Notes: generated by a model not told the origin, from the sequence alone. DNA of 53,947 nucleotides from an uncultured bacterium (GCA_905215595.1 CAJMQZ010000001.1:1-53947); one strand, 5' to 3'. Counted from the first letter of the stretch, positions 7,018 to 14,816 are shown. Numbers and translations: made by a program.

Positions 7018-7665
7018 ATGAGCAAGATTTTGAAAAGTGTAACCTTGGGTGATGTGAAAAATGGTGGCATCTTCAGAGCGCTGGGCAAGGAGTTTGTGAA
7101 GCTGGATGCGGACGAACACGGCTGCCTTGTACTGGCAAAGGACATTTGGACGAAAATGCCGTTCCGTGAGGGAGACGACCCGGAATGCCCCAATGATCTG
7201 CGCCGGAGCGAGATCATGTCGTATCTGGGCAACCGTTTGGCAGAGTTTACCGAGAAAGGCACGCCGCTGGATATTTTCATCCCGTTCAAGATTGATCTGC
7301 AGGATACGACCGGCCAGACTGAATATGGAACTGTCGAGTACCGGATTGGCTTGCTGACCCTGCGCCAGTATGGCAAGTATTGGCGGCTGATTCCGAAGGC
7401 AGATGTGCCGTGGTGGCTGGCAACTCCTTACGGTACGCCGAACAGCTCTCCGCGCGCCAGCAATGGCAGCAACGTCTGGAGCGTCTACACCGATGGCTCC
7501 TACGACGGCAACTGGTGCAGCTACTCCTATGGTGTTCGCCCCGTTTTGTGCTTTTCCTCTGCACTCTTGGTCTCTGTTGAGGACGAAGGCGAGGCCGGGT
7601 TTTCTCTTGCAAATGTTCCGCTGGATGATCTGCTGGCTGAGATCAAGAGCCGGACGGAGGGTTGA
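7018..7665 (+). CDS. Second DGR target: diversified DUF6273-like protein
   Basis: This 215-residue protein resembles the first half of the tail-end target at 49398-50657, including the WWL...TDGSY...SYGVRP core and the strand following it. Residues 143-175 are encoded by VR2, which matches the template repeat with all differences at template adenines. No signal peptide or membrane helix is visible, so the protein may be cytoplasmic, exported with a partner, or a minor virion part. It starts three bases after lipoprotein A and has a weak GGAGGAATAAC ribosome site. The fold is likely the C-type-lectin-like scaffold of DGR targets (inference from motif order). Confidence 0.8.
   Translation: MSKILKSVTLGDVKNGGIFRALGKEFVKLDADEHGCLVLAKDIWTKMPFREGDDPECPNDLRRSEIMSYLGNRLAEFTEKGTPLDIFIPFKIDLQDTTGQTEYGTVEYRIGLLTLRQYGKYWRLIPKADVPWWLATPYGTPNSSPRASNGSNVWSVYTDGSYDGNWCSYSYGVRPVLCFSSALLVSVEDEGEAGFSLANVPLDDLLAEIKSRTEG
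7445..7543 (+). repeat. Variable repeat VR2 of the DGR
   Basis: This aligns without gaps to the template repeat at 47876-47974. I count 16 mismatches in 99 bases and all 16 fall on template adenines (mostly A to G, some A to T, one A to C). Upstream of 7445 similarity stops abruptly, so only the 3' part of the template has been copied in. At 7544 the first non-adenine difference appears. Confidence 0.93.
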
Positions 7666-7667
7666 CC

Positions 7668-8003
7668 ATGGATGCAGTGAAAAATGACGTGAAGCGGCTG
7701 GTCAAAATTGAGCTGGCCGCTGCAAACAAGAAGTTTCGGATGTTTGCAGGACCGCATGAGGGCGCGGGAATCATCCAAGAAGAAGTCGTGGAAGCTGTGC
7801 AGGAAATGAACGGTCTGCGTCAGGAACTCAATGCAATGTGGATGAATGTTTACTCCAACAATCCGCAGATTTCCACGAAGGGTGTATATGACCGGGCTGT
7901 TGCTCTGGCCGTGGAAGCTATTCAGACAGCAGCGATGGCCCGGAAGTTTGAGCGCAGCCAGCGCCGTCACTGGCCGGGGGGCAAAGGAGCCGCACTATGG
8001 TGA
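7668..8003 (+). CDS. Hypothetical helical protein
   Basis: This 111-residue, mostly alpha-helical protein (VKNDVKRLVKIELAAANKKF, EEVVEAVQEMNGL) has a basic C-terminus. GGAGG lies nine bases before ATG 7668. It overlaps the next gene. No family is recognised. Confidence 0.6.
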   Translation: MDAVKNDVKRLVKIELAAANKKFRMFAGPHEGAGIIQEEVVEAVQEMNGLRQELNAMWMNVYSNNPQISTKGVYDRAVALAVEAIQTAAMARKFERSQRRHWPGGKGAALW

Positions 8004-8476
8004 AGAAGAATGACGCACCTACCGAAATCGAGACCATCACGCTGACCATGAGCCGCCCAGTGGCGGAGGCTGTGCAGACTGCCTGCGAGTGGTATCTGCG
8101 GCTGCACATGGGACAGTTCTGGGATCTGGCAGAAGACTTGTGCTTTGCAAAATTCTACTCGGACGCGGAAAGCAATGCGTTTCAGAGCGAGGAACAGCGT
8201 AAAAACGCTTTTAATGTTGCGATAGACCGCAGAAATACCATGCTGCTAGAAATGGAACGGCTGTACAGCAGATACGTTCTCCCCGCCCCGACCTCAGACG
8301 TAATGAAGGTGCCGTACCGGGCAGAACAGGTATGGCTTGTTATTCGCCACGCCCTGGCATGGCATGACAAGCCGGAGGGCGATCCATGGAATGTGTGCTT
8401 TGATAAGCCGCTGAACCGCAGCGACCAGCCGCAGCCGGTAGTAAAACTCAATGAAAAGCAGGAGGCAAAGAAATGA
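7997..8476 (+). CDS. Hypothetical protein
   Basis: This 159-residue soluble protein is predicted helical with many aromatic residues (CEWYLRLHMGQFWDLAEDL). It is coupled by overlap to the genes on both sides. No known domain is recognised. Confidence 0.6.
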   Translation: MVKKNDAPTEIETITLTMSRPVAEAVQTACEWYLRLHMGQFWDLAEDLCFAKFYSDAESNAFQSEEQRKNAFNVAIDRRNTMLLEMERLYSRYVLPAPTSDVMKVPYRAEQVWLVIRHALAWHDKPEGDPWNVCFDKPLNRSDQPQPVVKLNEKQEAKK

Positions 8477-8715
8477 GAAAGATTTTTATGGTGGGAGCAT
8501 CTGCGGCGGCAAGCGTTTTGCTGATGACGGGATGCAACAAGCAGGTAATTGATTTGACCTACGAATATTCGCAGGCACAGATTAAAATGCCGGATGGAAC
8601 CGTAATTGAGGGCAAGGTGGATAGCTGGAACGATTATGAAGGCGACCAGTTACAGGTCAAAATTAACGGAACAACATATCTGGCCCATTCGTCAAACGTG
8701 GTCCTCTGGCACTGA
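8473..8715 (+). CDS. Small lipoprotein B, paralogue of lipoprotein A
   Basis: This 80-residue protein has a signal (MRKIFMVGASAAASVLLMTGC) whose Cys is the expected lipidation site at residue 21. The mature domain repeats the pattern of lipoprotein A: PDGT..EGKV, then KINGTTYLAHSSNVVL. Start and stop overlaps place it in the same operon as the diversified gene. The likely location is the outer face of the cytoplasmic membrane. Confidence 0.75.
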   Translation: MRKIFMVGASAAASVLLMTGCNKQVIDLTYEYSQAQIKMPDGTVIEGKVDSWNDYEGDQLQVKINGTTYLAHSSNVVLWH

Positions 8716-8798
8716 GCAAGGGCAGAGTTCGGGATCGAGAGGAAGAAGTTGCACCCGAATCTTGAAGATTTTGAGGTTATGAAGTTGGAGAAAGTGCA

Positions 8799-9014
8799 AT
8801 GAGACAGAACGGAGCAATGTTTATCTGCAACCGTTGCCGGAAGCAGGTATTTGCAGAACGGTTCGATGATGGTCGGTTTGACCAGAAGGCACTGGATGGG
8901 TGGGCGCTTGAAACAAGGGACTTCTTTGGAGTTGGTGACTTGTGCCCGGAGTGCTTCAAGGTGTACCGCGAAACGATGGAACGTTTTTATACGGGAGGCA
9001 AACGTGGAGCCTGA
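8799..9014 (+). CDS. Small zinc-ribbon-like protein
   Basis: This 71-residue protein has CNRC near the N-terminus and CPEC about 40 residues later, the spacing of a small zinc ribbon. It overlaps the following Cys-rich gene. The role is unknown; such proteins are common in phage accessory regions. Confidence 0.6.
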   Translation: MRQNGAMFICNRCRKQVFAERFDDGRFDQKALDGWALETRDFFGVGDLCPECFKVYRETMERFYTGGKRGA

Positions 9015-9153
9015 AAACACCTGCTGCACCTGCTATTACCATGACGCTAAAAGCTGGTTCTGCTATAACGGCCTGTCACCGAAAGGAACGGAGAACACGG
9101 ACCCGGAGGACACCTGCGAGTTTTACGAAAAAAGAAGCGAGTGCGAAAGTTAA
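9004..9153 (+). CDS. Small Cys-rich protein
   Basis: A GTG start at 9004 follows GGGAGG by five bases and gives 49 residues. The motif TCCTCYYHDAKSWFCY plus later Cys residues suggests metal binding. It overlaps the preceding gene by 11 bases. No family is recognised. Confidence 0.55.
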   Translation: MEPENTCCTCYYHDAKSWFCYNGLSPKGTENTDPEDTCEFYEKRSECES

Positions 9154-9167
9154 CAGCCTGAAAATAG

Positions 9168-9214
9168 CAAGCCCGTCGTAAAATTGCCGCCCTGACGAGG
9201 CGGCAGGGGGCTTG
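9168..9214 (+). other. Nested stem-loop after the accessory operon
   Basis: CAAGCCC (9168-9174) pairs with GGGCTTG (9208-9214), and inside it TGCCGCC (9185-9191) pairs with GGCGGCA (9199-9205). There is no long T run, so it is a weak or factor-assisted terminator at best. Confidence 0.5.
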
Positions 9215-9268
9215 TATGTGTAACTTAATCTAGCGACCACGGAAGAACACGCCGGGGAAAGCGGGGGT

Positions 9269-9353
9269 CAAGGGGGAGAAAACGAGGGCGGGTCTGTATG
9301 GCTTGACGGAATGGGAAACTTAGAAAGACCTGCCCGGCGTTGTGTCCCCCTTG
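9269..9353 (+). other. Long imperfect hairpin upstream of the Rep gene
   Basis: The outer arms CAAGGGGGA (9269-9277) and TCCCCCTTG (9345-9353) are perfect. The inner arms GGGCGGGTCT (9286-9295) and AGACCTGCCC (9326-9335) match at nine of ten positions. The fold lies just upstream of an HUH initiator gene, where a double-strand origin with a nick site in a hairpin is often found. It could instead be a regulatory leader. Confidence 0.5.
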
Positions 9354-9428
9354 TCCTGCGAAGCCGTGTGTGTTTGGTCCACAGAAAAGAAAATCCCAGT
9401 AGAACCTTGCGGAAGGAGGAAGTGAACG

Positions 9429-10256
9429 GTGCGGGCATGGTACATTCGGGAGCAGAGACACATTCTTGGAACGTCCGATTATGCAGAAGTGGATCTCTTT
9501 GAAACAACGGACAAAGAGCATACAGCATCCGCTCGCCGCAAAAGAGAGCTGGCAACCTCCATTGCGCAGCAGAAGTATAACGACATGATAGCAAGGCGGT
9601 ATTTCTGCCAGCTGGCCTATACGAATTTCGGGGAAAGCGACTGGGCAGTCACGTTTACATACGACCACGACCACCAGCCAGCACCCGGAGATTTTAACCA
9701 AGTAGACCGGGACTGGACGAATTTTACCCGCCGCTTGAAGCGCTTCTGCAAAAAGATGGGTCGAGAAGCATCCAAGTGGATGCAGGTTGCAGAGTACAGC
9801 GTGATGGACGAGGACGGGAAAGTTACCGGCAGACACCACCATCATGCGATCCTGCAAGGCAATCTGACATGGCAGGAGATCAAGGACTTGTGGCGGGACA
9901 GCACCGGGCGGCCGATGGGGCTTGTGAAAGTTGAACCTATCGACCTGACCTGTTCCAGCTTTGAACGCCTGACAACCTACATGACGAAAGCCCGCGCCCG
10001 TATCCGGCGCTGGCGACAGAGCCAAGGGCTGCAAAAGCCGAAAACCCCGCGTCCGAACGACACCAGATGGAGCCGCAAGCGCTTTGACGAAGCGTTTGCT
10101 TTGCCGGATGATCGTGAATACTGGGAGAAAAAATACCCCGGTTATACCCTGCGTGAGTGTGAGCAGCATATCACCGGCAATAACACCAAGCACCTGATCG
10201 TGAAACTGAAAAAGAAGCCGGACACCCGGCGGAAGAACAGGAGGAACCAGCCATGA
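9429..10256 (+). CDS. HUH endonuclease, rolling-circle replication initiator
   Basis: This 275-residue protein shows the three Rep motifs in order: a hydrophobic strand VTFTYDHDHQP (about 74-84), the metal-binding GRHHHHAIL (135-142), and a candidate catalytic tyrosine in LTTYMTK (about 184). It resembles the small Rep family of microviruses and related elements more than the long P2 gpA. It would nick one strand at the origin and hold the 5' end covalently. The GTG start at 9429 is supported by GGAGG upstream. It overlaps the nuclease gene by four bases. Confidence 0.8.
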   Translation: MRAWYIREQRHILGTSDYAEVDLFETTDKEHTASARRKRELATSIAQQKYNDMIARRYFCQLAYTNFGESDWAVTFTYDHDHQPAPGDFNQVDRDWTNFTRRLKRFCKKMGREASKWMQVAEYSVMDEDGKVTGRHHHHAILQGNLTWQEIKDLWRDSTGRPMGLVKVEPIDLTCSSFERLTTYMTKARARIRRWRQSQGLQKPKTPRPNDTRWSRKRFDEAFALPDDREYWEKKYPGYTLRECEQHITGNNTKHLIVKLKKKPDTRRKNRRNQP

Positions 10257-10837
10257 GCGCCAGACTGGAACTGGACGATCTGCCGCCGCGCTACCGTGCG
10301 CAGGCGGAGGCTCAAATAGCAGCCAGACAACGGGGAAAGTGTACCCATACGCAGCCAATGGCGGAGGCCGCAAGCGCTGCTGGGCGGTTGAACAAAACTT
10401 TTGATTCCTACGGAGAGTATGTGTATTACATCGGCACGATCTTGCCCGGCATTCAGTCCGGCAAGATCGTGTCAGCAGAACCGCACCCGAAGTGGACGCT
10501 GCTGCAAGAGGAAGAATACTGTGCAGTGAAACTCCCGGCGGCGCATTACACGGCAGACTATAAGCTCACCTATGCAGACGGACGGGTGGATGTGGTCGAG
10601 ATCAAGTCGAAGTTTACCCGGAAAGCACAGCGGGATTATATCTATCGCCGTAGGCTTTTTATCGACCTCATAGCCAAACCGCAAGGATGGGGATTTGTTG
10701 AAATCATTACACCGGACACGAAAGCAGAAACGAAAGAGTGGAAGCGCCTGGCTGAACAGGCGGGAAAGGAACAATTATGGGCAAAAGCAGAGCAAGGCTG
10801 CCGGCATTTTACCGGCAGAGCATCCAGAACGCGGTGA
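10253..10837 (+). CDS. DUF1064-like PD-(D/E)XK nuclease
   Basis: This 194-residue protein has the nuclease signature ADYKLTY (Asp about 102) followed by VVEIKSK (Glu about 116, Lys about 118), preceded by a conserved-looking helical and strand region ending EEEYCAVKLPAAHY. This is the pattern of phage DUF1064 proteins, thought to process branched DNA during replication. It is coupled to the Rep gene, consistent with a replication module. The basic C-terminus may bind DNA. Confidence 0.7.
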   Translation: MSARLELDDLPPRYRAQAEAQIAARQRGKCTHTQPMAEAASAAGRLNKTFDSYGEYVYYIGTILPGIQSGKIVSAEPHPKWTLLQEEEYCAVKLPAAHYTADYKLTYADGRVDVVEIKSKFTRKAQRDYIYRRRLFIDLIAKPQGWGFVEIITPDTKAETKEWKRLAEQAGKEQLWAKAEQGCRHFTGRASRTR

Positions 10838-11418
10838 ACCAGCAGATCAACATCAGCAAGTCGAAGCACCGCACCATGCTGAACCGTGAAGCAATCGGGC
10901 AGGTCGTTTCGTACTGCGCTGTTGCTGCGGCGCATGATCTCTGGGACTGGGGCGAGAAAGAATCTACGCTTCTGACCCTGAAAATGAACAATGCTGCATC
11001 CCGGTACATTCTGGATCATGACAAGTATGGTGCACCGGAAGCAAAAAAGCGACTGGAAGCGCGCACTGCCCACCTGATGCCGGAAGAATTTTGGCTTCCG
11101 GTGGGTGGTCTGGTAGGCTCTGAAAAAAAGCTGCGTGTTCTGGCTGAACGCCGGGACGCTGCAAAGATGATCGTTCGTTTCTTTGTGGAATCGCTGGAAG
11201 AAATGGAGTACACCCCTGAACAGATCGAGGTCGTGAAGGAAGAAATCAAGAAAAATTACCAGCAGTTCCTCGACTGGGTGGACGATGGCGGAGAAGAAGT
11301 TGCCTATGATCGTCTGCGCCGGGTCATTGAGGACATTTACGGCGTGGGTGCCATGGTGGAGCGCGTCAAGGGTGAAGAACCCGTTTTCGGAGAACCCCTT
11401 TTCAAGAAAGATTTTTGA
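10777..11418 (+). CDS. Hypothetical protein of the replication region
   Basis: This 213-residue, mostly helical protein overlaps the nuclease gene by 61 bases in another frame. It has a basic N-terminus and an acidic middle (EEMEYTPEQIEVVKEEIKKN). I see no recognised motif. The position between the nuclease and the ArpU-like regulator suggests an early gene. Confidence 0.6.
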   Translation: MGKSRARLPAFYRQSIQNAVNQQINISKSKHRTMLNREAIGQVVSYCAVAAAHDLWDWGEKESTLLTLKMNNAASRYILDHDKYGAPEAKKRLEARTAHLMPEEFWLPVGGLVGSEKKLRVLAERRDAAKMIVRFFVESLEEMEYTPEQIEVVKEEIKKNYQQFLDWVDDGGEEVAYDRLRRVIEDIYGVGAMVERVKGEEPVFGEPLFKKDF

Positions 11419-11438
11419 TTTTTTGGGAGGACTGAGCA

Positions 11439-11966
11439 GTGAAAGTACACGAGGCGGAGGCAATCTTGAAATATTATGCGGACATCCCGCAGCGGATAGA
11501 GATCATCCGCCGTCAGTGTACCGCGCTGAGCGACGAAGTGGACCCTATGCGGGGAATGGGCACCGATGGAATGCCCCGTGGTGGAACGCCTGGGGACAGC
11601 ACGGCGGCGATGGCCTGCCGGATGGATGAACTGGGCATTGGAGACCAACTGCGTCAGCTGGAACGGCAGCGGGCTGTGTTGCTGGAAGATCAGAACATTA
11701 TCCGAGGACAAATGAACCGGATGGACAGTGGCCACAATCTGATTTTAACGGAGTTCTACATCAACCACAAAAAATGGCACGAAGTACAGCAGAAAGTTCC
11801 ATACAGTGTGCAGCACTTGAAGTACCTGCGAAACGTCGCTCTTGCACAGCTGGGAAGGAACCTGGAACGACTCCCGGAGTGCGCCGCTTTATTATCGCGT
11901 GCGTTAAACACGCGCGAGGAACAGCGCCGAGCGGATGCCTGGGCGGAGGGTGACATTCTCTTATAG
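11439..11966 (+). CDS. ArpU-like late transcription regulator
   Basis: This 175-residue protein starts at a GTG with GGGAGG eight bases upstream. It has an N-terminal helical part, a Gly and Met rich linker, and a C-terminal sigma-like helix-turn-helix: HKKWHEVQQKVPYSVQHLKYLRN read in two parts, with W and the YSV...LR pattern typical of ArpU/RinA-type phage proteins. Those proteins activate late promoters. A candidate target is the leader at 21383-21740. The assignment is by pattern only. Confidence 0.6.
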   Translation: MKVHEAEAILKYYADIPQRIEIIRRQCTALSDEVDPMRGMGTDGMPRGGTPGDSTAAMACRMDELGIGDQLRQLERQRAVLLEDQNIIRGQMNRMDSGHNLILTEFYINHKKWHEVQQKVPYSVQHLKYLRNVALAQLGRNLERLPECAALLSRALNTREEQRRADAWAEGDILL

Positions 11967-12076
11967 GCAAGGCTGCCTGCGGAACTTCATGTGCAGGCGC
12001 TTCCGCAAAATCGTGTCCGATGGTCGTAGAAAAACAAACACGACTACCCCAAAAATCTGAAAACAGGCATAGAAAT

Positions 12077-12105
12077 AACCCGGTGGGCAGTTGGCCTACC
12101 GGGTT
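12077..12105 (+). terminator. Stem-loop, weak terminator or attenuator
   Basis: AACCCGGT (12077-12084) pairs with ACCGGGTT (12098-12105), with GGC/GCC pairs extending inward. Only three T follow, merging into TTTCGTG, then AAAGGAGG and the next gene. Confidence 0.5.
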
Positions 12106-12127
12106 TCGTGCAAAGGAGGACAAAGTT

Positions 12128-12451
12128 ATGGGAAAGAAGCATAAAAACAAGGTTCGGGTGCTGCCCGGAAGGATGTATAGGCTGGTGCGGAGTGACAAGA
12201 GCGTATACTGCGACGCAGAGAACGCGCTCAGAACCTGCTTTATCGAAGAAACCAAAGAGCGGCGGACCGCACGGGAAGAGGGCGAACTGTGCCGGTTCGT
12301 GAGGATGGCACCGGATGGTGGCGTTGAACTGATTTCAAACGCAGGAAACGTAGTCCGTTTCAAAAACGCAGAAGATCTTACGAAAACGCTGCGTTTCGCA
12401 AAAGATGTGCTGAGGATTACGGAGGTCTTGAAAAATGGGAATCAAAATTGA
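12128..12451 (+). CDS. Small basic hypothetical protein
   Basis: This 107-residue protein with a Lys-rich start (MGKKHKNKVRVL) has GGAGG before ATG 12128. It is related in style to the next gene: both contain a VRFKN or IRFKN strand near the C-terminus, preceded by a hydrophobic turn. They may be distant paralogues. The function is unknown. Confidence 0.6.
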   Translation: MGKKHKNKVRVLPGRMYRLVRSDKSVYCDAENALRTCFIEETKERRTAREEGELCRFVRMAPDGGVELISNAGNVVRFKNAEDLTKTLRFAKDVLRITEVLKNGNQN

Positions 12452-12671
12452 ATTGAAAAAACGCATCGAGAAAACCATCAAAGAAAGAGCAGCCAGGAAA
12501 TTGAGCAAAGAGGAACGCCGAAAATGGGATTCCTGCCCGGTAGTTCTGAAAGACGAAAACGGGAACGTGTCTATGTTTGCACTGGGGTCGGATGTTATTC
12601 GATTCAAGAACAAAGAAATGGCAGAAGCGACAATGGACGCTGTTATGCGGTCATTCGATGAAACGGAATGA
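12435..12671 (+). CDS. Small hypothetical protein
   Basis: This 78-residue protein is basic at the start (ELKKRIEKTIKERAARK) and has DVIRFKNKEMAEATM near the end, echoing the NVVRFKNAEDLTKTL segment of its neighbour. It overlaps the upstream gene by 17 bases and converges with the minus-strand gene ending at 12651. Confidence 0.6.
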   Translation: MGIKIELKKRIEKTIKERAARKLSKEERRKWDSCPVVLKDENGNVSMFALGSDVIRFKNKEMAEATMDAVMRSFDETE

Positions 12672-12884
12672 TGGAATCTCGATGGTTTCATTCATACGTT
12701 TCGGAAATCGTCCACGGTGATTCTTTCGCAAATGCTGCTGCACGATGTAGCCAAGTGATTCCATAGACAATTTTTCCGAGGATATAACACGAAGCGCGGA
12801 ATCTTTGCTGGCTTGAACAGTATATTCAATTTTACCTCCAGCAAGATTTTTGGTACTTATTCTAACCTGCTGTCTGTTCTGCAT
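12651..12884 (-). CDS. Small hypothetical protein
   Basis: This 77-residue protein uses the minus-strand ATG at 12884, which follows AAAGGAC by five bases. It begins with a strand-rich part (QVRISTKNLAGGKIEYTV) and has a basic middle. It overlaps the convergent plus gene by 21 bases. It is the distal end of the minus-strand block. No family is recognised. Confidence 0.5.
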   Translation of the reverse strand: MQNRQQVRISTKNLAGGKIEYTVQASKDSALRVISSEKLSMESLGYIVQQHLRKNHRGRFPKRMNETIEIPSFRFIE

Positions 12885-12905
12885 ACAAAGTCCTTTCAAC
12901 ACTTT

Positions 12906-12939
12906 AAGCCCGTCAGGTCATCGACCCGGCGGGCTTTTT
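12906..12939. terminator. Bidirectional terminator
   Basis: AAGCCCG (12906-12912) pairs with CGGGCTT (12930-12936), with T on the plus side and A before the left arm, so it can work in both directions. Confidence 0.65.
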
Positions 12940-12951
12940 GGATTTCGTGAT

Positions 12952-13341
12952 TTACTTTTCGTGCGGCTGCTGGTCATCCGGCGGAGCGTTGCGCTTGATG
13001 ATAATCTGCGCCTCGTTGGGATCCCGGCCTTCCTCTGCGCTTGCCTGGGCGATCTGTTCAGCCAGACCTACCGGCAGACCGTTTTCGTCCAGCGGACCGG
13101 TGTAGCCGTCGTAGTCCACGATGTTGATGCAGGGCGGTGGCGGGACGGTCTTGTAATACCTGCCGTCCTCATAGTCCTGATCCGTGACCCGGTTCCAGTA
13201 ACCAATGTCGCCGTGCTCTTCCTGGGCGGCTTCCATTGCTTCTCTGGCCTGTTCTTCCGTCAGACCATCGAACAGCAGGCGGGAGCCGTCCGCAAAAGCG
13301 GCGACCAAACGCCACGGCGCGAAAAATTCTTCGTATTCCAT
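12952..13341 (-). CDS. Hypothetical acidic protein
   Basis: This 129-residue protein starts at ATG 13341, after GAGG six bases upstream. It is acidic, with a strand-rich start (WRLVAAFADGSRLLFDG) and a Glu-rich helix. It lies directly downstream of the phased TTTCGTG array, whose last copy touches its ribosome site. The function is not recognised. Confidence 0.6.
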   Translation of the reverse strand: MEYEEFFAPWRLVAAFADGSRLLFDGLTEEQAREAMEAAQEEHGDIGYWNRVTDQDYEDGRYYKTVPPPPCINIVDYDGYTGPLDENGLPVGLAEQIAQASAEEGRDPNEAQIIIKRNAPPDDQQPHEK

Positions 13342-13352
13342 GCAAAACCTCA

Positions 13353-13515
13353 TTTCGTGAGAGAAAATGTATCAAAAAAGCGGGTTTTCGTGATTGAATT
13401 GAACTTTTTGAAGCTGGAAAGTTGAATTTCGTGGTTAAAAAGCTGCTTTTCGTGGCTAAGACCGGATTTTTGCAGATAAATTGCAAATTTCGTGGTCAAA
13501 AAGTAAGATTTCGTG
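13353..13515 (-). repeat. Helically phased array of six CACGAAA heptamers
   Basis: Plus-strand TTTCGTG starts at 13353, 13386, 13427, 13448, 13488 and 13509. The steps of 33, 41, 21, 40 and 21 bases are all close to whole turns of the helix, so bound proteins would lie on one face. The region is AT-rich and lies between two minus-strand genes. An origin, a partition site or an operator would all fit. Confidence 0.7.
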
Positions 13516-13527
13516 AAGTAAGATTCT

Positions 13528-14406
13528 TTACTCCGGGATGTAACCGTTCAGGCAGCGATTGAAACCGCGTTTCGTGAGGGCATCGGTAACTCTGTCCTCT
13601 GGGAAGTAGTAAGTAGAACCGTCTGCCGCAGGAACAGCCCCGGCGGGATGCTCTGCGCCGGTGTACCAGTCCGTTTCCGTGTCGTACTTGCGGTGCAAGT
13701 ACTTGTAAACGTCACGCTGGGCTTTGTCGAACACCTCCACGAAAGAGAAGGATGCACAAGGCGGCATCTCTTTTGCCAGCATGGGTGCGTTCTGCGCCAG
13801 CCATGCAGCCATTACGGTTTTGGCTGCATTTCGTTTCGGCTTGCCTTCCCGGTGCACCAGATCCAGCAGCTGCACAACAAAGGGCTTTGGCAGATCGTTC
13901 AGCACTTCTTCCAGCGGGTACGGATTTTCGTGCAGCAGGGGCGACGTGCGCAGCTCCGGCACGAGATCCAGATCGTGACAGGTTACAGGCTTCTGGCGGT
14001 CGTCGATGCGCTCACTGGTGTAATACAGCATATCTTTGATTGCGTTCTGTGCCGCGCCGGAAAGCTGCTCCACCAGAGCAACACTGTCTGCAAAGCTGAT
14101 CTGCGCCTCGTTTCGTTCGCCAGTGCTGCGGCCCGTCTTATAGGCCGCATCAATGATACCAAGCTCCATAGCCAGCCGGAAAATGTGCTTGCAGGGCTTT
14201 TTGCGCTTTACAAAATCGTTGCAGGTGCAGCTTGCAAGGCTGGTCTGGTACGGCTCTTTGCCGGATCCATAGAAAACCCCGGTTTCGTGTTCCTTGTCCA
14301 CGGAAAGCGGGCTGGTCTTGCTCTGCTGGGCGCTGGCAAGGCGCTTTTCTTCGTCAGTGTCTGCGGGATGCTCTGTCCAGGGACCGAAGGCGGGAATCAT
14401 AGTCAT
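13528..14406 (-). CDS. SWIM zinc-finger protein
   Basis: This 292-residue protein has the SWIM signature C-x-C...C-x-H at residues 60-74 (CTC...PCKH), a zinc-binding DNA or protein interaction module. The remainder is helical with no nuclease motif I can identify. AGGAGG lies nine bases before the start, inside the leader containing TTTCGTG. SWIM proteins of this size are frequent on gut Clostridia mobile elements; the role is not known. Confidence 0.7.
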   Translation of the reverse strand: MTMIPAFGPWTEHPADTDEEKRLASAQQSKTSPLSVDKEHETGVFYGSGKEPYQTSLASCTCNDFVKRKKPCKHIFRLAMELGIIDAAYKTGRSTGERNEAQISFADSVALVEQLSGAAQNAIKDMLYYTSERIDDRQKPVTCHDLDLVPELRTSPLLHENPYPLEEVLNDLPKPFVVQLLDLVHREGKPKRNAAKTVMAAWLAQNAPMLAKEMPPCASFSFVEVFDKAQRDVYKYLHRKYDTETDWYTGAEHPAGAVPAADGSTYYFPEDRVTDALTKRGFNRCLNGYIPE

Positions 14407-14535
14407 AACGGGAAACCTCCTTTTCGTGTTTCGTTACTGTCATGATAGAGCAAAACGCAAATAAAAGCAATAAATTAGAACAAGATTTCGTGACGGGATG
14501 CAAGAATAACCCCGGCGGGCTGCCGGGGCTGGCTG

Positions 14536-14754
14536 TCAGAACGGCAGGCCGGTATAGTTGCGCATGGGAATGGCATCGGCGGCGGGAACCAGCATATTAA
14601 GCAGCTGCCGGTATAAAGCCGGGTTTGCTGCACGCTGGGCACGGAAGTCCTCTAGGAATTGCGCCTGTGCTGCCAGATCGGCCAAGTTTTCGTCATCCAC
14701 GTTGTAGCATTGGCATTGATCCGGCCCAGCGGAGTATATCCAACATCGAACCAT
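14536..14754 (-). CDS. Small hypothetical protein
   Basis: This 72-residue protein starts at ATG 14754, with GGAGGTGTTTTC upstream. It has a short Cys-containing N-terminus (MVRCWIYSAG, QCQCYNVDD) and a helical Ala-rich body. It uses the same type of CACGAAA leader as its neighbours. Unknown family. Confidence 0.6.
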   Translation of the reverse strand: MVRCWIYSAGPDQCQCYNVDDENLADLAAQAQFLEDFRAQRAANPALYRQLLNMLVPAADAIPMRNYTGLPF

Positions 14755-14816
14755 GAAAACACCTCCTTTCTGTTTCGTGATGTTCCCGGCGTAAATGTCG
14801 GGAAGATGGGGCGGGG

